26,819 nt of DNA, from assembly GCA_036257595.1 (NCBI GenBank), contig DATAFF010000012.1, positions 1 through 26,819 on the forward strand. The letters run 5' to 3'. The notes under the pieces were generated by a model. That model saw only the letters and a list, made by a program, of their open reading frames with translations. It was not told where the DNA came from and did not search any database. The stretch comes from DATAFF01 sp036257595 (GTDB lineage Bacteria; Pseudomonadota; Alphaproteobacteria; Rhizobiales; Aestuariivirgaceae). Below, piece after piece: positions 8,254-15,703 of the stretch. Each line of letters begins with the position of its first letter. Within the stretch, counting starts at the first letter, position 1. Position numbers and translations under genes: made by a program.

Positions 8254-9205
8254 CGGAGGACGGAGTAGGGTGCCTTCCGAAGTGGCGTGGTTGTCGCGGG
8301 AGAAATCGCAGCTTCCCGGCGTTCTCCTCAAGATCGCCTCGACCCTCGCCTTCACCTGCATGATTGCCTGCCTCAAGGCGGTGGCCGACGACGTTCCGGC
8401 CGGTCAGCAGGTGTTCTTCCGCTCTGCCTTCGCGCTCGTGCCCATCGCCATCATGCTGCTGATGATGAAGGGACAGCGCCTGCGGCGCGTCTTCATCACC
8501 TCCGACTTCATCAGCCATTTGTGGCGCGGCGGGGTTGGCGCCCTGTCGATGATCGCCTGGTTCTTCGCCATCGCCCGCCTCGATCTTCCGGCCGCCATGG
8601 CCATCGGCTTCCTGTCGCCGCTTCTGGTGATCCCGCTCGCCGGCATCGTCCTTGGCGAAAAGCTGACAGCGACGCGCATCATTGCCGTGTTGCTGGGCTT
8701 CGTGGGAATCCTGTTCATCCTGTGGCCGCAGCTCAAGCTCATCGAGCATCTGCCGCTGGAGGCGCCGAAACTCGCCGGCGCGGCCGCCGCCCTCGCTTCG
8801 GCCTTCTTCGCCGCTTGCGCCATGATCCTGGTGCGCCGGCTGATCAAGCATGAGCCGACCACCACCATCGTGGTCTGGTTCTCGATCAACTCGGCGCTGA
8901 TCGGCCTTGCGACCTTGCCCTTCGGCTGGATATGGCCGAATGGCGCCGAGCTCGGCCTGCTCGTGCTCTCGGGTTTGTTCGGCGGCGTCGGCCAGCTGCT
9001 GCTGACCCAAAGCTACCGCTATGCCGATGCTTCGACCATCGCGCCCTTCGACTACACCCAGATGATCTGGGTGCTCATCGTCGCCTGGTTCCTCTTCGGC
9101 GAGCACCCCTCCGCGCATGTGCTGATCGGCGCCACCATCGTCATCGCCGCCGGCATGATGGTGATCCTTAACGAACATCGTCCCAGGCGAGGCAGTCGGC
9201 ATTAG
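8246..9205 (+). CDS. EamA/DMT-family inner-membrane transporter
   Basis: 319 residues with about ten hydrophobic segments arranged as two EamA repeats (the first about 25-155, the second about 175-315). It is a drug/metabolite-transporter superfamily permease. The substrate is unknown; relatives export amino acids or metabolites. It starts at ATG 8246 overlapping ptsH, or at GTG 8270 with GGAG closer by. In S. meliloti the gene after ptsH is ahcY, so this neighbour differs. The last codons (GSRH) and the TAG stop (9203-9205) are encoded by the heptamer element, and the gene overlaps the convergent aminotransferase by 4 bases. Confidence 0.85.
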   Translation: MTDGGRSRVPSEVAWLSREKSQLPGVLLKIASTLAFTCMIACLKAVADDVPAGQQVFFRSAFALVPIAIMLLMMKGQRLRRVFITSDFISHLWRGGVGALSMIAWFFAIARLDLPAAMAIGFLSPLLVIPLAGIVLGEKLTATRIIAVLLGFVGILFILWPQLKLIEHLPLEAPKLAGAAAALASAFFAACAMILVRRLIKHEPTTTIVVWFSINSALIGLATLPFGWIWPNGAELGLLVLSGLFGGVGQLLLTQSYRYADASTIAPFDYTQMIWVLIVAWFLFGEHPSAHVLIGATIVIAAGMMVILNEHRPRRGSRH

Positions 9206-9242
9206 GCAGATAGGCAGTGAGCGGAGATACTGCCTACTGCCT
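9191..9242. repeat. Heptamer inverted-repeat element, copy 2
   Basis: The left side (from 9191) begins exactly like copy 1, GGCAGTCGGCATTAGGCAG. The core stem pairs AGGCAGATAGGCAGT (9204-9218) with ACTGCCTACTGCCT (9229-9242), perfect apart from one bulged A, over a 10-base loop. It lies across the overlapping 3' ends of the EamA transporter and the aminotransferase and supplies both stop codons. Confidence 0.85.
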
Positions 9243-10413
9243 CTCTCCCGAGCAGCGCGCTCGCCGCGCTCACCCCGCCGGCGATCTTGCCGAGCCGCAA
9301 GGCGGTGAGCCCCGCCTCCACCGATCCCAGCACCCCGAGGATCGAGGGCGCGTTGATATGCCCCATATGGGCGATCCGAAAGGCATTACCCGAGAAGCTG
9401 CCGATGCCGGTGCCGAGCGACACGCCGCAGACGTTGTCGCACCAATTCTGCAGATCGAGCGGATCGAAGCCGCGGGTGAGAACGGTCGTGACGGCATTCG
9501 ATCGTTGCGCCGGCTCGATGATGTTGAATTCGAGCGCCCCGCTTTGCGACCACACCGACACCGCCTCGCGCACCGCATCGGCGAGGAGCTGATGCCGTCG
9601 GAAGGTCGCATCTTGCCCTTCCTCCGCCAGCAGATCGAGCGACTGCCGCAGCCCGAAGATCAGATGCTCGGGCGCGGTGCCGCAATGTTTCATGTAGTTC
9701 TCCTCGCCATCGCGGAACACCCAGTCCCAATAACGCGTGACGAGATCGGCCGACTGCCGCGCCTCCTGGGCGCGCCGGCCCGCCGCCACGAAGGCGAGCC
9801 CTGGCGGCAGCATCAGGCCCTTCTGCGCCGCGCCGAGAGCGACATCCACCCGCCAGTCGTCCATCGTGAACGGCATGGTGGCGAGCGATGCGATCGCATC
9901 GACCAGGAACAGCGCCGGATGCCCGGCTGCATCGATCGCCGCGCGGATCGCCGGAATATCGTTGACAACGCTCGAAGCGGTGTCGACCTGGACGACGAGG
10001 ATCGCCTTGATGCGGTGGTCGCGATCCGCCCGCAACCGCTCTTCCAGCGCCGCCGGATCGACTGCCCGGCGCGGATCGCCGGGCAGCGTCTCGACATCGA
10101 TGCCGAGCGCCCGGGCCAGATCCGCCCAGGCGGTGGCGAACAGGCCGCTTTCCAGCGCCAATGCCTTGTCGCCGCGCGACAGGATGTTGGTCAGCGCCGC
10201 TTCCCAGCAGCCATGGCCGTTGGCAGTGTAGATGTAGACGCTGTCCTTGGTGCCGAACAGCGCGCGCAGATCGGCGAGGCAGCCTTGCGTGATGTCCTCC
10301 ATCGCGCTGCCATAGAGGTCGATCGGCTGGCGGTGCATTGCCGACAGCACCTCGTCCGGCAGGATCGTTGGCCCGGGCGTTGCCAGCACCGTTCGACCGC
10401 GGGAAACACTCAT
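9202..10413 (-). CDS. Class V aminotransferase, serine/alanine-glyoxylate type
   Basis: 403 residues. PLP-dependent fold-type I enzyme of the alanine-glyoxylate/serine-glyoxylate group: TPGPTILPDEVL near the N-terminus, TANGHGCWEAAL (about 63-74), the PLP-lysine in GAAQKGLMLPPGLAF (K198), and the C-terminal GVSLGTG and FRIAHMGH motifs. It should transfer an amino group to glyoxylate from serine or alanine; in methylotrophs serine-glyoxylate aminotransferase serves the serine cycle, but no other cycle gene is here. ATG 10413 is preceded by GAGGG about 7 bases upstream. The last 13 residues (after GR) and the TAA stop are encoded by the heptamer element and are unlikely to belong to the conserved fold. 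Confidence 0.87.
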   Translation of the reverse strand: MSVSRGRTVLATPGPTILPDEVLSAMHRQPIDLYGSAMEDITQGCLADLRALFGTKDSVYIYTANGHGCWEAALTNILSRGDKALALESGLFATAWADLARALGIDVETLPGDPRRAVDPAALEERLRADRDHRIKAILVVQVDTASSVVNDIPAIRAAIDAAGHPALFLVDAIASLATMPFTMDDWRVDVALGAAQKGLMLPPGLAFVAAGRRAQEARQSADLVTRYWDWVFRDGEENYMKHCGTAPEHLIFGLRQSLDLLAEEGQDATFRRHQLLADAVREAVSVWSQSGALEFNIIEPAQRSNAVTTVLTRGFDPLDLQNWCDNVCGVSLGTGIGSFSGNAFRIAHMGHINAPSILGVLGSVEAGLTALRLGKIAGGVSAASALLGREAVGSISAHCLSA

Positions 10414-10496
10414 GAGCTCACCCTCGCGAGATTGCGGAACGGGGGGACATCTCACAGCTTCAAGGTTGTGGCAAGGATGCCGTGAGCACGCCTGCC

Positions 10497-10514
10497 ATGA
10501 GCCCTGAGGCTCAT
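10497..10514. terminator. Short inverted repeat at the thiQ 3' end
   Basis: ATGAGCC-CTGA-GGCTCAT forms a 7-bp perfect stem with a tetraloop and includes the thiQ stop codon. No T-run follows on the minus strand, so it is only a possible weak terminator or mRNA 3'-end stabiliser. Confidence 0.35.
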
Positions 10515-11221
10515 TCCCCGAGATAGTCGGCCAGCCCCGGAAGATCGCGCGCCGCAAAGAACTCCGCCGTCGGGCGAAGCGCGATGATGCGTCCGCCTTC
10601 GACAAAGGCCGTGTGGGTGGCGGCGCGCTCGGCATCGCCTGGATTGTGGGTCACGAACATGACCGTGAGCCCCCGCTCGTCGCTGAGCTCGCGGACCAGC
10701 TGCAGCATGTCGTGGCGCAGCGCCGGCCCGAGCGCCGCAAATGGCTCGTCGAGCAGGAGAATGGGCCGCCGGCGCACCAGCGCGCGGGCGATGGCGGCGC
10801 GCTGGCGCTCGCCGCCCGACAATTCGCGCGGGAGCCGCCGCTCCATCCCGCTCAGGCCGACCCGGGCCAGCGCCGCAGCCAGTGCGGCACGATCTTCCTC
10901 ACGGAGCCTGAGCGATGGCGAGATGCCGAGCGCCACATTGGTGTAGACATCGAGATGAAAGAACAGATTGTTCTCCTGAAACAGCATGGTCACCGGTCGC
11001 TCCTGCGGCGGCGCGCCGGTGTAATCGACGCCCTCCATCAGGATCCGTCCCGACAGCGGCACCTCGAACCCGGCGATCAGATTGAGCAGCGACGACTTGC
11101 CGGCACCGCTTGGCCCGATCACGCCCAGAAACGCGCCCGCCGGAACCGCTGCGCTGAACAGCATGTGCATGTCTTCATAGTCGAAGCGCACAGCGTCGAG
11201 CACGATGCCCGGTGGCGTCAT
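10511..11221 (-). CDS. thiQ: Thiamine ABC transporter ATPase ThiQ
   Basis: 236 residues. Walker A GPSGAGKS (36-43), Q-loop LFQENNLF (80-87), ABC signature LSGGERQR (134-141), Walker B ILLLDEPFAAL (154-164) and switch histidine VTHN (H192) are all present. It powers uptake of thiamine and its phosphates with ThiP and ThiB. It overlaps thiP by 4 bases (ATGA), which fixes the start at 11221. It is the last gene of the riboswitch-controlled thiBPQ operon. Confidence 0.92.
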   Translation of the reverse strand: MTPPGIVLDAVRFDYEDMHMLFSAAVPAGAFLGVIGPSGAGKSSLLNLIAGFEVPLSGRILMEGVDYTGAPPQERPVTMLFQENNLFFHLDVYTNVALGISPSLRLREEDRAALAAALARVGLSGMERRLPRELSGGERQRAAIARALVRRRPILLLDEPFAALGPALRHDMLQLVRELSDERGLTVMFVTHNPGDAERAATHTAFVEGGRIIALRPTAEFFAARDLPGLADYLGE

Positions 11222-12828
11222 GGTGCGCTCCTCTGCGTCGGCCGTGCCATCCACTCCGCCGTCCAGATCAGCGCCAGGCACAGGCCGCCGAGGATCAGCG
11301 CAAGGCCCGCCGCATCGGTCGTGCGATAGGTGCCCATGCGTTGTAGCAGCAGATAGGGCAGGGTGAGGAAGTCTTCCGACCCGAACAGCGTGATGATGCC
11401 GAGATCGCCGAGCGACATCGCCATGGCCAGCGCCGCCGCGAGGCCGGCCGGGCGGCCGAGCACCGGCCAGTCGATCAGGCGGAATCGCGTCATCCCCTGA
11501 AGACCGAGGCTCAATGCCAGCCGATCATAGGACCGGGCATGGCTGAGCACGGCCGGCGCGATGATCTTGACCGCGAAGGGCAGCGCCAGCAGCGCGTTGC
11601 CGGCCACCACGGCGGCCGGCGCGACCGAGAACGGTCCTTCGAAGCCGAGCGCCAGCACGAACCAGCCCGCCCCGAGCACGATCGGCGGCATCGCCAACGT
11701 CAGACCGGCAATGAGCCCGCCGACCTTGTCGAGCGCGAGCCGCCACGCCGGCGGATGGCGCAGCCGCAGCGTGTCGCGCCGCGCCACGGCGAGCGACCAG
11801 GCGGCGACCATCGCCAGTGCGGTGGCAGCGAGCGCGACCGCAAGGCTGGTCGATGCTGCCTGCCACACCGCGGATTGCGCCAGCAGGCTCCCAAGCGGCG
11901 CCTCGAGGCCGGAAATCACGATGGCGACGAGCGGCAGCGCGATGAACGCACCGGCCACGGCGATCATCAGCCAGTTGCCAACCGTCCGACCGCTCCGGAG
12001 CAGCACCGGTCGCGCCGGCGCCCCCAGTGTCATGCCCGGATCGACTTGCGCGCCGAGCCGGGACAGCAGCAGATAGCAGGTGGCACACAGCAGGAGTTGG
12101 AGCAGAGCCAGGACCACCGCCTGGCCGGGATCGAAGTCGAACCGCAGCGCCTGATAGATCGCCACTTCCAGCGTTGTCGCCGACGGGCCGCCGCCCAGCG
12201 TCAGCACGATGGTGAAGCTCGCCGCGCACAGCATGAACACCAGGAGCAGCGCACCGGGCAGGACCTGGCGCACCGCCGGCCATTCGACATGGCGCCAATG
12301 CTGCACCGGCGTGAAGGCGAGCTGGGCGGACAGGCGTTCGCTTTCATGGGGGATCGCCTCCAATCCCGACAGCACCATGCGGGCGGCAAGCGGCATGTTG
12401 AAGAACACATGGGCGATGAGGATGCCGGCAAGCCCATAGATCTCGAGGCGGCTGTCGAGACCCAGGCCCGCCAGCAGCCGGTTGGCCCAGCCGCGCTGGC
12501 CGAATACTTCGACGATACCGAGCACGCCGACCAGCGCCGGCAGGCCGAGCGGCAGCGCCATCAGGCGCAGCAGCGTGCCGCGAAACATGAACTGCTGCTG
12601 ATGCTTGAGCGCCCGGGCGAGCGGAATGGCGAACCCCACCGACAGGAGGGTCGACAGCCCGGCTTGCACCAGGGTGAAACGGGTGATCCGCAGCGTATAG
12701 GGCGCGGTCAGGACATCGAGGAAAGGCGCCCCCGCCTGTGCATGGCTGAGCAGTGGCACGAACGCCGCCGCCGTCAGCCCCGCCACCACCGCAACGACCG
12801 CGATGCCGGCCGCCGCCGCACCCGTCAT
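11218..12828 (-). CDS. thiP: Thiamine ABC transporter permease ThiP
   Basis: 536 residues, close to the usual ThiP length. It is a duplicated ABC permease with two sets of about six membrane segments, each with a cytoplasmic EAA-type loop (SAQLAFTPVQHWRHVEWP in the first half; ALSLGLQGMTRFRLIDWP in the second), the docking sites for ThiQ. I chose the ATG at 12828; an in-frame TTG directly after the thiB stop (12846) would add six residues and is possible, since neither has a good ribosome site. The first gap to thiB is at most 18 bases, so translation is probably coupled. Confidence 0.9.
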   Translation of the reverse strand: MTGAAAAGIAVVAVVAGLTAAAFVPLLSHAQAGAPFLDVLTAPYTLRITRFTLVQAGLSTLLSVGFAIPLARALKHQQQFMFRGTLLRLMALPLGLPALVGVLGIVEVFGQRGWANRLLAGLGLDSRLEIYGLAGILIAHVFFNMPLAARMVLSGLEAIPHESERLSAQLAFTPVQHWRHVEWPAVRQVLPGALLLVFMLCAASFTIVLTLGGGPSATTLEVAIYQALRFDFDPGQAVVLALLQLLLCATCYLLLSRLGAQVDPGMTLGAPARPVLLRSGRTVGNWLMIAVAGAFIALPLVAIVISGLEAPLGSLLAQSAVWQAASTSLAVALAATALAMVAAWSLAVARRDTLRLRHPPAWRLALDKVGGLIAGLTLAMPPIVLGAGWFVLALGFEGPFSVAPAAVVAGNALLALPFAVKIIAPAVLSHARSYDRLALSLGLQGMTRFRLIDWPVLGRPAGLAAALAMAMSLGDLGIITLFGSEDFLTLPYLLLQRMGTYRTTDAAGLALILGGLCLALIWTAEWMARPTQRSAP

Positions 12829-12846
12829 TGAGCCGGAGACCGCCAA

Positions 12847-13845
12847 TCAGCGGCTGGTGGCGGCAAGCCACTCCTCTGTCCACGCCTTGCGATTTCGTGC
12901 CACCTCCTCCGAGCTGAAGATTAGTGACTTGACCGGCTTGACCAATGTGTCGAAGGCGGCGGGCAGCGGCTTTGATGTCGCGCCGGCGGGATACATCCAA
13001 TTGGTTTCCGGCACCAGGTCCTGGAATCCCGGGCTGATCATGAAGGCCAGGAAGCGTCGTGCCAGCTCCTTGTTCTTGGCGTTCCTGGTCATGCCGGCCA
13101 CCTCGATCTGCATGTAATGCCCTTCGGCGAATGCGAAGGCCTGGTAGCGCTTCGTGTTCTCGGCGATCATGTGATAGGCCGGCGAGGTGGTGTAGGACAG
13201 GACCATCGGCGCCTCGCCCTTGGTGAAGAGGCCATAGGCTTCCGACCAGCCGGGCGTCACCGTCAGGATTCGCGGCTTGAGCTTTTCCCAGGCGTCCTTC
13301 GCCTGGTCGCCATAGACCGCCTTGATCCACAGCAGCAGCCCGAGTCCCGGGGTTGCGGTACGCGGGTCCTCGATCACGATCTTCTCCGGCCCCGGCTTCT
13401 CGATGAATTCCTTGAGGCTCTGAAATTGATCGGGCTTGAGCTTCTCGCCGTCAAACACCACGGCGAAATAGCCCCAGTCGAACGGCAGGAAGCTCTTGTC
13501 GCTCCAGCCGCCCGGCACGGTCAGGCTGGAGGCCGTCACCTCATGCGGTGCGAACAGGCCGGTCGCTTCCGCCTCCGCCGTCAGATTGGTGTCGATCCCG
13601 AGCACGATGTCGGCCTTGGTGGCCGCGCCCTCGAGCTTCAGCCGGTTGAGCAATGCCACCCCGTCCGGCAGGGCGACGAAGTCGATCGTGCAATCGCACT
13701 GCTTCTCGAAGGCCGCCTTCACCTTCGGCCCGGTGCCCCAATCCGAGGTGAAGCCGTCATAGGTGTAAATGGTCAGCGTGTCCTTGGCTTGTGCGAAGCT
13801 CGTCAGGGCGATGAGCGTCAGGGCGGCAGCGATCAGCCGGCGCAT
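12847..13845 (-). CDS. thiB: Thiamine-binding periplasmic protein ThiB
   Basis: 332 residues. The signal peptide MRRLIAAALTLIALTSFAQA is followed by a likely cleavage before KDTL. The mature protein opens with LTIYTYDGFTSDWGTG and contains the family motifs LLNRLKLEG, ADIVLGIDTNL, PFDWGYFAVV and MVLSYTTSPAYH, as in bacterial ThiB/TbpA, which bind thiamine, TMP and TPP. ATG 13845 has GGAAGGA about 7 bases upstream and places the signal peptide at the start. The TPP riboswitch lies in its 5' leader. Confidence 0.93.
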   Translation of the reverse strand: MRRLIAAALTLIALTSFAQAKDTLTIYTYDGFTSDWGTGPKVKAAFEKQCDCTIDFVALPDGVALLNRLKLEGAATKADIVLGIDTNLTAEAEATGLFAPHEVTASSLTVPGGWSDKSFLPFDWGYFAVVFDGEKLKPDQFQSLKEFIEKPGPEKIVIEDPRTATPGLGLLLWIKAVYGDQAKDAWEKLKPRILTVTPGWSEAYGLFTKGEAPMVLSYTTSPAYHMIAENTKRYQAFAFAEGHYMQIEVAGMTRNAKNKELARRFLAFMISPGFQDLVPETNWMYPAGATSKPLPAAFDTLVKPVKSLIFSSEEVARNRKAWTEEWLAATSR

Positions 13846-13894
13846 GCGATTGGTCCTTCCATTGTGGCTGCCGGATGAGTTGAAGGGCCCCGAG

Positions 13895-13987
13895 GCTCCT
13901 CTCCCTCCGCCGGCATGACCCGGATCAGGTTCAGCGGGTTGGCGACTCTTTCGCCTCTCAGCCCGAAGCCGGGCACCCCGTAGAGCG
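13895..13987 (-). ncRNA. TPP riboswitch (THI element)
   Basis: On the minus strand the conserved THI-box parts occur in order: GGGGTGCC with the P3 arm GGCTTCGGGCTGAGA, then CCCGCTGAACCTGATC, then CGGGTCATGCCGGCGGAGGGA. CTCT (13982-13985) and AGAG (13899-13902) can close P1. It is followed by a leader of about 50 bases to thiB. In this family TPP binding lowers expression of the downstream genes, by termination or by hiding the ribosome site; which applies here is not evident, as I see no hairpin with a U-run. Confidence 0.95.
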
Positions 13988-13995
13988 GGCCGGAG

Positions 13996-14023
13996 CATAT
14001 ACGCCACAGCGCTTGCCTGGCAA
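13996..14023 (-). promoter_or_regulatory. Predicted sigma-70 promoter of thiBPQ
   Basis: On the minus strand TTGCCA (14018-14023) and TATATG (13996-14001) are spaced by 16 bases. Transcription would begin about 13988-13990, right at the 5' edge of the TPP aptamer. The fit in position supports it. Confidence 0.55.
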
Positions 14024-14075
14024 CCTTCTGCACGCGACTTTACAGAAGGGGGGCATGCTCTAGAGTCGGAAAAGC

Positions 14076-14726
14076 ATGACGACATTCACCGTGCTGCTCG
14101 CCGGGGATATCACCCCGACCGCGCGCCTAGCCGCCCAGATTGCCGGCACCCACATCATTGCCGCCGATAGCGGCATGCGCCATGCCGCTGCACTGCGGGT
14201 CGTGCCCGAGCTGTGGCTCGGCGACTTCGATTCGGCGTCCGATCCGCTGCTCGCCGCCCATGTCGACGTGCCGCGACTGGTGTTTCCCGCCGCCAAATCG
14301 ATGACCGATGGCGAGCTCGCCATCGCGGAGGCGCTGCAGCGCGGCGCCACCGGCCTCGTTCTGGTCGGCGGCTTTGGCGGCCGCACCGATCACGCCATGG
14401 CTCATATTCAGCTCGCCATCCGCCTCGCGCAGAAAGGCGTTCAGACATTGATCACCAGCGGCGAGGAGGAAGGCTATCCGCTCCTTCCCGGTGAGCGGAC
14501 CATCGATCTGCCGCCCGGCTCGCGCTTCTCCGTCGTGCCCGTCACCGACCTTCCGGCGCTGACATTGACCGGCGTGCGCTGGCCGCTCGACCGGCGCTTC
14601 GTGCCGGCCGGTTCGACCTTGACCATCTCGAACGAGGCCTTCGGCCCGATCGGCATCGCTCTCGAAGGCGGGCTCGCCATCGTGATTGCCCAACCGGAAG
14701 TGGGGCAGGTAGGCATTAGGCAATAG
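14076..14726 (+). CDS. thiN: Thiamine diphosphokinase
   Basis: 216 residues. Cytoplasmic enzyme that converts thiamine plus ATP to thiamine diphosphate. Visible family motifs are AADSGMRHA (29-37), GDFDS (49-53), TDGELAIAEAL (77-87) and GGRTDHAMAH (101-110), followed by a beta-rich thiamine-binding half with GVRWPLD and SNEAFG. It is divergent from the thiBPQ importer, so salvage and activation of thiamine are adjacent, though it lies outside the riboswitch transcript. The start at 14076 is followed directly by the conserved strand, with only a weak GGAA upstream. The final residues GQVGIRQ and the TAG stop are encoded by heptamer element copy 3. Confidence 0.9.
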   Translation: MTTFTVLLAGDITPTARLAAQIAGTHIIAADSGMRHAAALRVVPELWLGDFDSASDPLLAAHVDVPRLVFPAAKSMTDGELAIAEALQRGATGLVLVGGFGGRTDHAMAHIQLAIRLAQKGVQTLITSGEEEGYPLLPGERTIDLPPGSRFSVVPVTDLPALTLTGVRWPLDRRFVPAGSTLTISNEAFGPIGIALEGGLAIVIAQPEVGQVGIRQ

Positions 14727-14768
14727 GCAGTGAGCGACGTCATTGCCGACTGCCGACTGCCTACTGCC
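14704..14768. repeat. Heptamer inverted-repeat element, copy 3
   Basis: The left arm (14704-14730) is GGCAG, a bulged G, then TAGGCATTAGGCAATAGGCAG; the right arm (14743-14768) is TTGCCGACTGCCGACTGCC followed by TACTGCC. They can pair along about 26 bp with one bulge and about five mismatches, over a 12-base loop. It sits between the convergent thiamine diphosphokinase and aldo/keto reductase genes, 6 bases from the reductase stop. Confidence 0.82.
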
Positions 14769-14774
14769 TCTAGC

Positions 14775-15596
14775 TCATCGCCAACGGCGTCCCTTCCGTG
14801 GTGCCGGAAATGCCTTGTCGAGGCCCTGCAGCTCATAGACGTTGAGCGACAGGTCGAGAGCATCGCGGAATTCCTTGACCCGCGCCTTCTTCGCACTCTT
14901 CGGGATCGCGATCACCTGGTCCTGCCGCAGCACCCATGCCAGCGCCACCGTTGCCGGCGACACATCGCGGCTCTTGGCGATCTCATTGAGCGTCGTGTCG
15001 CTCAGGATGTCGCCGGCGCCGAGCGGCGAATAGGCCATCACCGGCATGCCGGATTTTTGTGCTGCCGGCAGCAGCTCGAACTCGATGCCGCGTGCTCCCA
15101 GATGATACATCACCTGGTTGCTGGCGCAGGACGGGTCGAGCTGCTTGAGCTCCGCCATGTCGCCGACATCGAAATTGCTTACGCCCCAATGGCGGATCTT
15201 GCCGGCCTTCCGCAATTGCTTGAAGGCCTCGACGGTCTCGCCAAGCGGCACGGCGCTGCGCCAATGCAGGAGATAGAGATCGATCACCTCGCTCCTCAGA
15301 TGTCCGAGGCTGCGTTCGCAGGCGGCGATCGTGGCGGCGCGCCCGGCGTTGCGCGGGTGCACCTTGCTGACGATGAAGACGTCCTTGCGCCGGCCCTCGA
15401 CCGCTTCGCCGACCACCCCCTCGGCACCGCCCTCGCCATACATTTCCGCCGTGTCGATCAGGGTGAGACCGAGGTCGATCGCGGTCCGCAGCGCCTCGAT
15501 CTCACCTTTGCGGCTGCGTGCATTTTCTCCCATCCGCCAGGTCCCGATGCCAAGGCATGGCACCTGCTCTCCATCCGGCAAGGTGACGTGTCGCAT
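14775..15596 (-). CDS. Aldo/keto reductase
   Basis: 273 residues. A TIM-barrel NAD(P)H-dependent carbonyl reductase with the catalytic tetrad D48, Y53 (DTAEMYGEGGAE), K78 (IVSKVHP) and H111 (LYLLHW). The cofactor region near the C-terminus contains IAIPKSAKKARVKE. The closest resemblance is to the short bacterial group of 2,5-diketo-gluconate-reductase/YeaE-like enzymes; substrate unknown. I chose ATG 15596 because the protein begins there with the conserved first beta hairpin and GGAAG lies about 6 bases upstream. It is divergent from the surface-glycan cluster with 107 bases between the starts. Confidence 0.88.
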   Translation of the reverse strand: MRHVTLPDGEQVPCLGIGTWRMGENARSRKGEIEALRTAIDLGLTLIDTAEMYGEGGAEGVVGEAVEGRRKDVFIVSKVHPRNAGRAATIAACERSLGHLRSEVIDLYLLHWRSAVPLGETVEAFKQLRKAGKIRHWGVSNFDVGDMAELKQLDPSCASNQVMYHLGARGIEFELLPAAQKSGMPVMAYSPLGAGDILSDTTLNEIAKSRDVSPATVALAWVLRQDQVIAIPKSAKKARVKEFRDALDLSLNVYELQGLDKAFPAPRKGRRWR

Positions 15597-15703
15597 ATCA
15601 ATCTTCCATCTCACACTTCTGCTTGGCAGCTTGACCTCGCGCCCGACTGCGGGGCAAGTGTAGATCCGGATGAGAGGCAAGCGTAGTACACCGGAAGAGT
15701 TCC

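Noticed and set aside
13846..14085. N-terminal extension of ThiB through the riboswitch
   Set aside because: It would translate the TPP aptamer and bury the signal peptide inside the protein; ATG 13845 with GGAAGGA is clearly the start.
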